From assembly GCA_031256235.1 (NCBI GenBank), contig JAIRQZ010000030.1:1-37091 (forward strand): DNA of 37,091 bases, given 5' to 3'. How positions within the stretch are numbered: the stretch's first letter is position 1; each line of letters begins with the position of its first letter. A program made the position numbers and the translations under genes. The DNA is from Christensenellaceae bacterium (GTDB taxonomy: Bacteria > Bacillota > Clostridia > Christensenellales > UBA1242). Of this stretch, positions 27,777 to 36,785 are shown piece after piece. The notes beneath the pieces were generated by a model, which saw only the letters and a list, made by a program, of their open reading frames with translations, was not told the DNA's origin and did no database searches.

Positions 27777-30700
27777 AAGACGAATTTGACGACCTCCTAG
27801 ATCCGAACAGCGAAGTCTTTTTGCCCGAGAACCCTGACACGGACCCTCAACCCGAAACCGAGCCTGTGGAAGTCGAGGCCGAAACAAGCGCCGAAGCCAC
27901 CGAAGAGGAAAAGCCCGAGCCAATGCCCGAACCTGTCGCGGAAGAAGAACCGCCTGTTGCCGAGGAGGAGCCAATCGAAGAAGAGCCAGTCGTGGAGGGG
28001 GCAGTCATTGCAAACACTGAATCTGAATCCGAGTCAGAGCCCGAAGCAGTTGTCGAAGAAGAACCAGTCGAGCCCGAGCCGACTCCCGAATCCGAAGAAG
28101 AACCCGAGGCTGAAGTCGCCGAACCTGTTGTGGAAGAGCACATAGGCTATTCTGTTCGCGACGATGACGAAGAAGAGGAGTCCGCCGAGGCTGAAGAACC
28201 CGCAATTGAAGAGCAACCACTCGCTACAGCGGAAGAAACCGTCGAACCCGAACCAACCCCAGGGCCCGAAGAAGTTGTCGAGTCCGAAGTTGTAGCCGAG
28301 ACAACTGAACCCGAACCCGAACCCGAACCAACCCCCGAGCCCGAACAGCAGCCTGCTGAACCTGTCGCGGTCGAAGAACCCCAAGAAGAACAAGTCACCG
28401 AACACGTAATCGAGGAAGTCAAAGAAAAAGTCAAAACCGAACACCCGAAACCCAGTCCGAAGCGACACGATACGGAAGCCGAGCAGGAAAACGCGCCGAC
28501 CAGTGGCGCTAGCGGTGACGGCACTGTAATATTTAAAAACATCGATGCTGTAATGCATGACAGTATGATTCCATACAGCGAATTCGTAATTATGGACCGT
28601 GCGTTACCGCGTGTCGAAGACGGTTTAAAACCTGTCCAACGCCGTATTTTATATGCTATGAACGATATGGGTTTGACGCCCGACAAGCCTTTCCGTAAAT
28701 CTGCGGGTATAGTGGGCGAGTGCCTTGGTAAATACCACCCGCACGGCGACACAAGCGTCTATGACGCAATGGTTCGATTGGCCCAGCCTTTCAACATGAA
28801 CATGCCACTTGTCATTGGGCAAGGTAACTTTGGTTCGGACGACGGCGACCCACCTGCTGCTATGCGTTATACCGAGGCCAAACTTTCGGCGCTTGCGTTG
28901 GAATTATTGCGTGATATCGATAAAGAAACTGTGCCGTTCTCGCTGACTTTTGATGACCGTAACACCGAGCCCGACATCCTGCCTGGCCGATATCCCAACC
29001 TTTTGACTAACGGCGCCACGGGTATTGCGGTCGGGCTTGCAACCAACATCCCGCCACACAATTTGGCCGAAGTCATCGACGCCCACGTGGCCTATATTGA
29101 TAATCCAAAAATCACCCTTGCCCAGGTTATGAAAATTATAAAAGGCCCCGACTTTCCGACTGGCGGTTTTGTTATTTGTGGGGAAGACCTTTTGCGCGCC
29201 TACAAAGACGGCAAAGGTAAAGTTATCATGCGCGCCAAGGTGAATATCGAGGTTGAAAATGACCGTCGCAGCATTGTTATTACGGAACTGCCCTATCAAG
29301 TCAACAAAGTAACACTGCAAAAAAACATCGCCGATTTGCGTGAAACCAAAAAAGGCGCCTTTATGGGTATAAGTGAAATCCGCGACGAATCCGATAGGAA
29401 TGGCATGCGCGTAGTCATCAAGGTCAAGCGCGAATTTGACGCCAAAGAAATTTGCGAAATGCTCTTTAAATCGACAAACTTGCAATGCAACTACAATATC
29501 AACATGGTTGCAATCGCCAACGGCAAGCCCAAACTTATGGGACTTATGGAGTTTATCAAGTACTATGTCGAGTACCAGCGCGAAATCGTTTACAAACGCA
29601 GTGTCTTCGATTTGGAAAACGCCCGCGAACGCGCGCATATCTTGGAAGGCCTCTTAATCGCAATTCGCAACATCGACGAAGTCGTGCGTATCATCAAAAC
29701 ATCCAAAAATACGGGTGAAGCGCGCGACCGCTTGATGTCGAAATTCAAACTTTCTGAACGCCAGGCTCAAGCCATCCTTGATTTGCGTCTTGCTCGCTTG
29801 ACGTCGCTTGAAGTTTACAAAATTGAAGAAGAATTAAAGGAATTAAAAGAACTTATTGCGTATCTTGAAAAACTTATCGCAAGCAAGCCTATGCAATTTG
29901 GTGTTGTCAAAACGGAACTTTTGGAAATCCGCAAAAAGTACAAGGTCGAACGCCGAAGCAGGATACTGACCGACCTTGACGATGCCGCTGTGACCGCCGA
30001 CGATGACCCAAAACCTGTCGACGAGGCCGTTGTGGCCTTGACCGCGGGCGGTGCAATAAAACGCATGGCCGCAAAACATTTCAACATGTCCAAAACTGAA
30101 TTCTCGGCTGGCCTTGGCATAGGTGATGTGAACCAAGTCGTGGTTCAAACCCAAACCGACAAACAGTTATTCATTTTTACCAATTTGGGCAACTGCTATA
30201 AAATCGATGTGGGGGATATCCCCGAATGCAAACTTCGCGACCGCGGAATCTCGATAAAGGACCTTTTTGGGCAAGTGGCATCTGCAACTTCGCTTCTTGA
30301 AAAAGCCGTTGCCGCATACGCCGTAACTCCGCAAACAGACGAAATCCCAAGTAATGCACCAAAACAACTTGTTTGGTTGACTGACCTTGGCATGATAAAG
30401 CGCTCGACATGGGCCGATGCTTGTTCTGTGCAAAAGAGCACTTTCCAATGCTATAAACTCCGCGAAGACAAACCCGATTCGGTCGTTAACGTAAGCGAAC
30501 TTAACGACGGCAATACAATTTTGTTTATATCAAGCGGTGGCTATATACTTAACGCGATGACCGGCGACATCCCTGTACAGGGCCGTATCGCAAGCGGTGT
30601 CAAAGGTATCGCAATGGGCGACGAAGAAACCGCCGTGTGCAGTTGCCTTGCCAAATCAAGCGGGTTTATTGTTTCGTGTACAAGCAAAGGCAATCTCAAG

Positions 30701-30970
30701 CGTATGGAAAGCAAAAAAATCGACAAAATGGTCCGTTATCGCAAGGGTCTCCAACTTGGTGGAGGGGGCGAGCGCGTAGTATTCGGTACTTGGGTCAAGG
30801 GCGATGAGGACCTTGTAATGCGCGACGATAAGGGTAATGTCTACAGTATCCCTGTCGGTGATATCCCTATCTCGGATAGGACGGGCAAGTGGCGCACAAT
30901 TTCTAAACTTAAAATTCCCGCCAAAACGACAATCGCGGAAGCATTTGTACATCAAAGGAAAGGTAATTGA
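27773..30970 (+). CDS. Type IIA DNA topoisomerase subunit A (ParC-like) with ~245-aa acidic N-terminal extension
   Basis: Core [25 protein letters not shown]...[19 protein letters not shown]...AAMRYTE; C-terminal repeats; no QRRGGRG GyrA box seen; SD agaggagg before ATG 27773. Confidence 0.93.
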   Translation: MKDEFDDLLDPNSEVFLPENPDTDPQPETEPVEVEAETSAEATEEEKPEPMPEPVAEEEPPVAEEEPIEEEPVVEGAVIANTESESESEPEAVVEEEPVEPEPTPESEEEPEAEVAEPVVEEHIGYSVRDDDEEEESAEAEEPAIEEQPLATAEETVEPEPTPGPEEVVESEVVAETTEPEPEPEPTPEPEQQPAEPVAVEEPQEEQVTEHVIEEVKEKVKTEHPKPSPKRHDTEAEQENAPTSGASGDGTVIFKNIDAVMHDSMIPYSEFVIMDRALPRVEDGLKPVQRRILYAMNDMGLTPDKPFRKSAGIVGECLGKYHPHGDTSVYDAMVRLAQPFNMNMPLVIGQGNFGSDDGDPPAAMRYTEAKLSALALELLRDIDKETVPFSLTFDDRNTEPDILPGRYPNLLTNGATGIAVGLATNIPPHNLAEVIDAHVAYIDNPKITLAQVMKIIKGPDFPTGGFVICGEDLLRAYKDGKGKVIMRAKVNIEVENDRRSIVITELPYQVNKVTLQKNIADLRETKKGAFMGISEIRDESDRNGMRVVIKVKREFDAKEICEMLFKSTNLQCNYNINMVAIANGKPKLMGLMEFIKYYVEYQREIVYKRSVFDLENARERAHILEGLLIAIRNIDEVVRIIKTSKNTGEARDRLMSKFKLSERQAQAILDLRLARLTSLEVYKIEEELKELKELIAYLEKLIASKPMQFGVVKTELLEIRKKYKVERRSRILTDLDDAAVTADDDPKPVDEAVVALTAGGAIKRMAAKHFNMSKTEFSAGLGIGDVNQVVVQTQTDKQLFIFTNLGNCYKIDVGDIPECKLRDRGISIKDLFGQVASATSLLEKAVAAYAVTPQTDEIPSNAPKQLVWLTDLGMIKRSTWADACSVQKSTFQCYKLREDKPDSVVNVSELNDGNTILFISSGGYILNAMTGDIPVQGRIASGVKGIAMGDEETAVCSCLAKSSGFIVSCTSKGNLKRMESKKIDKMVRYRKGLQLGGGGERVVFGTWVKGDEDLVMRDDKGNVYSIPVGDIPISDRTGKWRTISKLKIPAKTTIAEAFVHQRKGN

Positions 30971-31386
30971 CCTATCTCGGTGTTGACTATGGCCTTGCAC
31001 GCATAGGCCTTGCCATAAGCGAAAGTGGGGTATTGTCCAAACCCATATGTATAATCCAAAACAAGGGCGATAAAAAGAACATCGTTGCAATAAAAGAGGT
31101 TATAACTAAATATTGTGGTAGTATGTCAGACATACCACTGTGTATTGTGGTCGGTCTACCCCTGTATAAGGATGGAAATGAAAGCGAAATGTCGTGCGAA
31201 GCCCGAAAATTTGGTGAACTTTTGGCGCGTGACCTTGTATCAATGGTGGAATACCAAAACGAATACCTTTCAAGTTCGACTGCAACAGATATTATGCGCG
31301 GTAAAAAAGGTGACAAATCGATTGACGCCGTTGCCGCCGCCGTGATATTACAAAACTATCTTGACAACAATGGAGGAAAACAATGA
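30967..31386 (+). CDS. ruvX: RuvX/YqgF family Holliday-junction resolvase-like protein
   Basis: [17 protein letters not shown]...[14 protein letters not shown]...; [16 protein letters not shown]-terminus; probable TTG start. Confidence 0.85.
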   Translation: MTYLGVDYGLARIGLAISESGVLSKPICIIQNKGDKKNIVAIKEVITKYCGSMSDIPLCIVVGLPLYKDGNESEMSCEARKFGELLARDLVSMVEYQNEYLSSSTATDIMRGKKGDKSIDAVAAAVILQNYLDNNGGKQ

Positions 31387-31604
31387 GTCACAAATTTGTA
31401 ATCACTGACGCTTGTATCAACTGTGGGGCTTGCGTCGATACTTGTCCTGTAGGCGCAATCGAGCCTAAAGGCACACAGCATGCAATCGACAGCAAATGCA
31501 TCCAATGCGGAAGTTGCCTTGGTGTCTGTCCTGTTGATGCAATTCACGGCGTTTGCGATTGTGCAGGCTGTGGGGAGGGAACATGCCCAAACAGAAAGAA
31601 GTAA
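31383..31604 (+). CDS. 2x[4Fe-4S] ferredoxin with extra C-terminal Cys cluster
   Basis: CINCGACVDTCP and CIQCGSCLGVCP motifs plus CDCAGCGEGTCPNRKK tail. Confidence 0.9.
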   Translation: MSHKFVITDACINCGACVDTCPVGAIEPKGTQHAIDSKCIQCGSCLGVCPVDAIHGVCDCAGCGEGTCPNRKK

Positions 31605-31918
31605 AAGAAATAAAGGCCAAGAAAAGCCAGCCCGACGCAAAGAAAACCGCGGACACAACACTTCTGGAACGCCTTTTTGACGATGATAATGATGACAACA
31701 TTATCTTGTTTGATGCCGACGGCAACGAAGTCGAGCTTGAACAGGTCGCCGTTGTAACCGACGAAGACGAAATTTATGCCGTGTTGCATGTTGTTGGCGA
31801 CCCCGACGAAGAGGTTCTTGTCTTCCGAATTAACCCCGAAGACGAAGAATCCGTCACAATGGTCGAAGACGAAAAACTTGGCAACAAAATATTAAAATTT
31901 GTAATGGAACAAAGTTAA
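31583..31918 (+). CDS. DUF1292 family protein
   Basis: DNIILFDADGNEVELEQVAVVTDEDEIYAVLHVVGDPDEEVLVFRINPEDEESVTMVEDEKLGNKILKFV; SD ggaggga before ATG 31583. Confidence 0.85.
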   Translation: MPKQKEVKEIKAKKSQPDAKKTADTTLLERLFDDDNDDNIILFDADGNEVELEQVAVVTDEDEIYAVLHVVGDPDEEVLVFRINPEDEESVTMVEDEKLGNKILKFVMEQS

Positions 31919-32151
31919 AGGTCAACGCCGAACGAACTTTTTTCTTTAATCGCGCCTCGTGCAATGGCAACAGCACGAAGATGCTTGTCAATCTTTTTGC
32001 CTACCGAAATAATGTCTTCCAAACTACTGCACTTGTCACAAAATTCCTCAACAATATCATGCAGTTGGCTTCGCGAGTCCTCTACGATATCCGCTGAACA
32101 ACTTTTCTTTAAATCGTTTTTTCTAAACTTCACATACTTCATATCATTCAT
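31915..32151 (-). CDS. Small hypothetical protein
   Basis: MNDMKYVKFRKNDLKKSC...; consensus promoter TTGACA-17-TATTAT (32187..32159) ends 7 nt before ATG 32151. Confidence 0.7.
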   Translation of the reverse strand: MNDMKYVKFRKNDLKKSCSADIVEDSRSQLHDIVEEFCDKCSSLEDIISVGKKIDKHLRAVAIARGAIKEKSSFGVDL

Positions 32152-32225
32152 TACTGCGATAATACCAAATCACTCTGCTTTTGTCAAGTAAAAACACCGT
32201 CGACATTTTTTGATAAAAAAAGCCG

Positions 32226-32254
32226 TTGCAATTCGGGCCCAAATCTGGTATCAT
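32226..32254 (+). promoter_or_regulatory. Putative promoter TTGCAA-17-TATCAT
   Basis: -10 ends 7 nt before ATG 32262. Confidence 0.55.
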
Positions 32255-32261
32255 AACCCCG

Positions 32262-32651
32262 ATGATTAATACAAATGATAATGATTTCGGAGATTTAAGC
32301 GTAGCCACTGGCATGGGCCCAAACAAAACAAAGGATCTTGAAACGGCAGTAAAATTTAACCGGTTGTTTAATGAAGAATTAAAAAAAGAGTTTGGTGAAG
32401 AATTCGGTTCTGAATTAATCGCAATCATGACTCCAAGTGATGAGTCAACACATGCTGATATTGATGCTGCCTTGGCCGAAGGCGCAACCCCAGAAACATT
32501 GATTAAAGATTTTGAAGATTTACGCGGAGTTGTTAATGCTGAACTAGCAAGTGTACCTGATAGTTATAACAAAAAGAAACTTGCGTATATCGAGATTGAC
32601 AAAGCAATTAACTATGTAAAAAGTAAAATGGGAGTCATAAATGAGCAATGA
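32262..32651 (+). CDS. Hypothetical protein
   Basis: Good promoter upstream and overlapping downstream ORF (translational coupling). Confidence 0.65.
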   Translation: MINTNDNDFGDLSVATGMGPNKTKDLETAVKFNRLFNEELKKEFGEEFGSELIAIMTPSDESTHADIDAALAEGATPETLIKDFEDLRGVVNAELASVPDSYNKKKLAYIEIDKAINYVKSKMGVINEQ

Positions 32652-32997
32652 GGCTCCAAAACCTACTGCAAGGCAGGGATGTTTAAATAATCTTGCCAAC
32701 AAAGTCGTCGGTACGACAGGGAATCAAATTGACAATACGAATAATAGGTTCGCAAGGGAATTGGCGGCTCTCGAATGTGCAAAGAAAGACGAGAAGTTTG
32801 ATTCCCAAGTGGCCCACGCGTTAGAAAGGATTATAAATACGATGTCACTAGATAAACCAGAACAAATCAAAGAGTATTTGACTCCTAGGATAGAAAGCAT
32901 TAAGAATGCTGATTTGAAAGAACTGCTAACTGACGCATTTAAATCTAAACTTAGTGATTTAGGTTTGCAAAAAGAAGAACCCGCGAAATTCGCTTGA
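32641..32997 (+). CDS. Hypothetical protein
   Basis: Overlaps the preceding ORF by 11 nt. Confidence 0.6.
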   Translation: MSNEAPKPTARQGCLNNLANKVVGTTGNQIDNTNNRFARELAALECAKKDEKFDSQVAHALERIINTMSLDKPEQIKEYLTPRIESIKNADLKELLTDAFKSKLSDLGLQKEEPAKFA

Positions 32998-33022
32998 CAA
33001 ACACGTGAATAGCAGGCATACT
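32994..33022 (+). promoter_or_regulatory. Putative promoter TTGACA-17-CATACT
   Basis: Overlaps the stop of the preceding ORF; spacer resembles the promoter at 1774-1802. Confidence 0.6.
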
Positions 33023-33025
33023 AAA

Positions 33026-33050
33026 GCAAAGGGGCGTCCGCAAAGGGGCG
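33026..33050 (+). repeat. Tandem direct repeat GCAAAGGGGCG-TCC-GCAAAGGGGCG followed by T8
   Basis: Two identical 11-mers just downstream of the 32994 promoter. Confidence 0.85.
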
Positions 33051-33097
33051 TTTTTTTTATTTTTAAAACAGCGTCGCCTTATAAAGGAGAAAAATAA

Positions 33098-33862
33098 ATG
33101 GAAGTATTGATACTTAAATGCCCAGGTTGCGGAGCAAGTTTGTCCGAATACCAAAAAGAATGCAAGTATTGCGGTTCGCCAATAGTGATGAATAGAATAG
33201 AGGCTGCGGCTCGCGAAGCGGTTGAAAATGGTGACATAGACGAAGATGATAACATTTCTAAAATTCTTGACATGGATAACTCCGAACCTATTGTGTTGTA
33301 TGCCGAAGACGGCACTGCACTTGAGTTCAACCAAGTCGCGTTGGTTCCGCTTCATGACAATTTGTACACTTTATTGTGTCCGACAACAACAATCGGAGGC
33401 ATAGCAGGACCTGACAATGCAATAACTTTCCGTATTGATTACGATGAAGATGAATGCGCATTTTCTTTGAATGTTGAAACAAAGCAAAAAATCATTGACG
33501 AGGTTATGGATGTATACAACAATCTGTTTGACGAAGCGAATGGCGCGAATGGTTCAACTGGCGCGCCCGATAACCGTGATGAAATTACCAAACTGCTTGA
33601 TCCAAACTATAAAGGTAACTTTACGTTGTATACCGACGCCAAGGAATACGTATTTGAAAAAGACAAAAAGCACTTTGGTGAACGTACTGGAACACGTAAG
33701 GCCGTTCTTCAAATGAAAGGGGCAACTTATGTGGTTATGAAGTTGACCAAATATGATTATGATATCCCGTTTTTGGTGGAACAAAAAGGCAAACAGTGGC
33801 GCTTAAGCGTGCCAAATGCAAAAGAGTGCGCAAAGGTTCTTGACCTTTATCGCCAAATGTAG
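33098..33862 (+). CDS. Zinc-ribbon protein with DUF1292-like central domain
   Basis: CPGCGASLSEYQKECKYCGSP, then EPIVLYAEDGTALEFNQVALVPLHDNLYTLLCP; SD aaaggag. Confidence 0.75.
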   Translation: MEVLILKCPGCGASLSEYQKECKYCGSPIVMNRIEAAAREAVENGDIDEDDNISKILDMDNSEPIVLYAEDGTALEFNQVALVPLHDNLYTLLCPTTTIGGIAGPDNAITFRIDYDEDECAFSLNVETKQKIIDEVMDVYNNLFDEANGANGSTGAPDNRDEITKLLDPNYKGNFTLYTDAKEYVFEKDKKHFGERTGTRKAVLQMKGATYVVMKLTKYDYDIPFLVEQKGKQWRLSVPNAKECAKVLDLYRQM

Positions 33863-33886
33863 GCGACACAATTTTCCCGTTTTTGC

Positions 33887-33915
33887 TTGCATTTTCAAAA
33901 CCGCCTTGCTATATT
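33887..33915 (+). promoter_or_regulatory. Putative rpsB promoter TTGCAT-17-TATATT
   Basis: Followed by a ~78-nt leader before rpsB. Confidence 0.6.
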
Positions 33916-33999
33916 GATTGTACGAAATTCACTCGTAGCGTTACTCTCTGTGCCGTATGAACGGCTAGCGCTCGGGGTTGACACAACGGAGGTAAATAA

Positions 34000-34878
34000 A
34001 TGTCAGTAATTTCAATGAAACAACTACTTGAAGCCGGCGTACACTTTGGACACCAAACACAAAGGTGGAACCCAAAGATGAAAAAGTACATATTCACGGA
34101 AAGGAATGGGGTACATATCTTGAACCTTGAACAAACCACGGTGCTTATCGACAAAGCATACGAGTACATTCGTTCATGCGTGCAATCGGGCAAAAAGGTC
34201 TTGTTTGTCGGCACCAAAAAACAGGCCGAAGAAGCAATCAAGGCCGAGGCTGTTCGTTGTGGCATGTTCTATGTTAACTCTAGATGGCTTGGCGGAACTT
34301 TGACCAACTATGACACAATCCGCAGCCGTGTAGAACGCATGGAAAAACTTTACGGTATGGAAAAGGTCGGCGAGTTCGCATACTTGCCCAAAAAAGAGGT
34401 CATCAAGTTAATGGACGAGCGTGACAAGTTGGAAAAGAACTTGCGCGGTATTGCGACCATGACTGCGTTGCCTGGTGTTATGGTTGTCGTTGACAGTCGC
34501 AAAGAACACATCGCAATTGGCGAAGCCCGTAAACTTGGAATCCCTGTTGTTGGCATAATTGACACAAACTGTGACCCCGACGACGTAGATGTAATTATAC
34601 CTGCTAACGACGACGCAATCCGCAGTGTCAATTTGATTTTGACCGCGCTTGCCGACGCCGTAATCGAAGCCAAAGAAGGCGTAACCTTGCGCGACACAAA
34701 ATCGGATGACAAGGTCAGCATGAAAGACGCCATCGGGGCAAAGGCATTGCTAGAACAGGCCGAAGAAAAAGACACCGAAGAAGAAAAGGCCGACAAACCC
34801 GCGAAAAAAGAAAAAGAACGCAAAGAAGTCACCGCCGTTGACAAATACGGCAAGGCTTTGAAAGCAGAAAAGAAATAA
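34000..34878 (+). CDS. rpsB: 30S ribosomal protein S2 with charged C-terminal extension
   Basis: [46 protein letters not shown]. Confidence 0.98.
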   Translation: MSVISMKQLLEAGVHFGHQTQRWNPKMKKYIFTERNGVHILNLEQTTVLIDKAYEYIRSCVQSGKKVLFVGTKKQAEEAIKAEAVRCGMFYVNSRWLGGTLTNYDTIRSRVERMEKLYGMEKVGEFAYLPKKEVIKLMDERDKLEKNLRGIATMTALPGVMVVVDSRKEHIAIGEARKLGIPVVGIIDTNCDPDDVDVIIPANDDAIRSVNLILTALADAVIEAKEGVTLRDTKSDDKVSMKDAIGAKALLEQAEEKDTEEEKADKPAKKEKERKEVTAVDKYGKALKAEKK

Positions 34879-34889
34879 GGAGCATTAAA

Positions 34890-35537
34890 ATGGACTTAAA
34901 AGAAGTAATGAGATTAAAAGACACTACGGGCGCAGGTGTAGGGGATTGCAAAAAAGCGCTTGAAGAATGCAAAGGCAACTTTGACAAGGCCGTTGACTTT
35001 TTGCGTGAAAAAGGCAAAGCCGCCGCCGCAAAAAAAGCCGACCGCATCGCCGCGGAAGGTTCCGTTGGGGTCTACAGTCACTTTGGTAAAATCGGCGTAA
35101 TGGTGGAAGTAAACTGCGAAACTGACTTTGCCGCAAAATCGGAAAAGTTCCAAGAACTTGTAAAAAACATTGCTATGCAAATCGCGGCAAGCAACCCATT
35201 GTACTTGGACGAAAGCCAAGTACCCGCCGCCGAACTTAAACGCGAACAAGATGTCTTGCGAAAAAAGGCCAAAGAAGAAAAGAAGCCCGACGCAATTATT
35301 GAAAAGATGCTTGAAGGCCAAGTTAAAAAGTTTTATGGTGAAATCTGTCTTGTTCACCAACCATATGTAAAGGACCCGTCAAAGAAGGTAAGCGATATAG
35401 TGACCGAGGTTGCCGCCGCAATACATGAAAAAATTTCGATTCGTCGTTTTACGCGTTACGAACTTGGTGAAGGCATCGAAAAGAAATCCGAAAACTTCGC
35501 TGATGAAGTCGCAAAGACACAAAAGGTCAGCAAGTAA
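34890..35537 (+). CDS. tsf: Elongation factor Ts
   Basis: VMRLKDTTGAGVGDCKKALEECKGNFDKAVDFLREKG...VEVNCETDFAAKSEKF. Confidence 0.97.
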   Translation: MDLKEVMRLKDTTGAGVGDCKKALEECKGNFDKAVDFLREKGKAAAAKKADRIAAEGSVGVYSHFGKIGVMVEVNCETDFAAKSEKFQELVKNIAMQIAASNPLYLDESQVPAAELKREQDVLRKKAKEEKKPDAIIEKMLEGQVKKFYGEICLVHQPYVKDPSKKVSDIVTEVAAAIHEKISIRRFTRYELGEGIEKKSENFADEVAKTQKVSK

Positions 35538-36112
35538 TGGAGTACTTTGACGACGCAATTTCTACCGCAATAGACACTTTCGAGGGCAAACTTGACGATT
35601 CGGTTAACTTTGCGCTTGGCGAATTTTCAAACATCCGCGCAGGCCGTGTAAGCCCCGCGGTTGTTGAAAACATCACGGTCGAATACTACGGCACGCCGAC
35701 ACGTTTGCGTGACCTTGCAACAATCACTAACGAAGACTCGCGAACTATCCTTATCAATCCTTGGGACGTGGCGGTTCGACCCGAAGTCACAAAAGCCCTT
35801 GGCGCCGCCAACATAGGTGCCAACCCAATCGATAATGGTCAATACATCCGCATGATATTCCCGGCCTTGACCGAAGAACGTCGCAAAGAATTCGTCAAAC
35901 ACGTGCGCGTTTTGGCCGAAAATGGTCGAGTGGCTATGCGTAACGAACGCCGTGATGCAATGGATAAAGTCCGCAAAATCGCGAAAGACATCAAACTTGG
36001 CGAAGACGAACTTAAAACAATCGAAACAAATATTCAAAAGATGTTGAATGATTACATCGCCAATTTGGATAACTTTTTGCAAAAAAAAGAAGCGGAGATA
36101 ATGACCGTATAA
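35537..36112 (+). CDS. frr: Ribosome recycling factor
   Basis: IRAGRVSPAVVENITVEYYGTPTRLRDLATITNEDSRTILINPWD. Confidence 0.97.
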   Translation: MEYFDDAISTAIDTFEGKLDDSVNFALGEFSNIRAGRVSPAVVENITVEYYGTPTRLRDLATITNEDSRTILINPWDVAVRPEVTKALGAANIGANPIDNGQYIRMIFPALTEERRKEFVKHVRVLAENGRVAMRNERRDAMDKVRKIAKDIKLGEDELKTIETNIQKMLNDYIANLDNFLQKKEAEIMTV

Positions 36113-36113
36113 A

Positions 36114-36785
36114 ATGAAACACATTGCCTTTATTATGGACGGCAACAGGCGTTGGGCTCAATCGAAAGGCTTGGCGTCGGGCTTGGGGCACAGTGCAGGC
36201 TATAAAAGCATGCTGTCCGTTGTAAAGCGTTGTGCCGAACTTGGCATACCGTATGTAAGTTTCTTTGCATGGTCGTCGGAAAACTTTAAAAGGACTCAAG
36301 ACGAAATAAACAATGTCTTCAACATCGCGCGCGAAAAAGCCGACCTTGATTTGGATAAACTTATGCAAATGAATATACGTTTTACGACCATGGGTGACAT
36401 AACCAAGTTCCCAAAAGACCTGCAAGACAAACTTGCCCACATTATTAAAACGACCAAGGACAATACTGGTTGCACTTTGAATCTTTGCATAAATTACGGG
36501 GGCAGGGCGGATATTGTCCAGGCCGTTAATCGCGCAAAAGGCCCGCAAACCGAAGAATCTTTCGAAAAGTTATTATATGGCACTGACATCCCCGACATCG
36601 ATTTTTGCGTGCGAACAAGTGGCGAACAACGTATAAGCAACTTTATGCTTTGGAAGTTAAGTTACGCCGAGATTTGGTTTGTTAAAAAGTTTTGGCCAAC
36701 CGTCAACGGTAAATTTGTCGACCAATGCGTCACCGAGTATAAAAAACGCGTCCGCAGGTTCGGGGGAAGCAGCGCAGTAAAATGA
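36114..36785 (+). CDS. uppS: Undecaprenyl diphosphate synthase (cis-prenyltransferase)
   Basis: HIAFIMDGNRRWAQSKGLASGLGHSAGYKSM...INYGGRADIVQA...VRTSGEQRISNFMLWKLSYAEIWF. Confidence 0.97.
   Translation: MKHIAFIMDGNRRWAQSKGLASGLGHSAGYKSMLSVVKRCAELGIPYVSFFAWSSENFKRTQDEINNVFNIAREKADLDLDKLMQMNIRFTTMGDITKFPKDLQDKLAHIIKTTKDNTGCTLNLCINYGGRADIVQAVNRAKGPQTEESFEKLLYGTDIPDIDFCVRTSGEQRISNFMLWKLSYAEIWFVKKFWPTVNGKFVDQCVTEYKKRVRRFGGSSAVK

Noticed and set aside
27847-28752. Ser/Thr/Gly-repeat ORFs on the minus strand opposite the acidic topoisomerase extension
   Set aside because: Repetitive translation is the mirror of the Glu/Pro codon repeats; no promoter or RBS evidence.
30967-31386. RuvX as the recombinase for the pilin inversion
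   Set aside because: YqgF/RuvX is a housekeeping RNase H-fold family, not a site-specific invertase; no tyrosine or serine recombinase was recognised in the window.
33026-33058. GGGGCG repeats plus T8 as a standard intrinsic terminator
   Set aside because: The repeats are direct, not inverted; no stable GC stem precedes the T tract.
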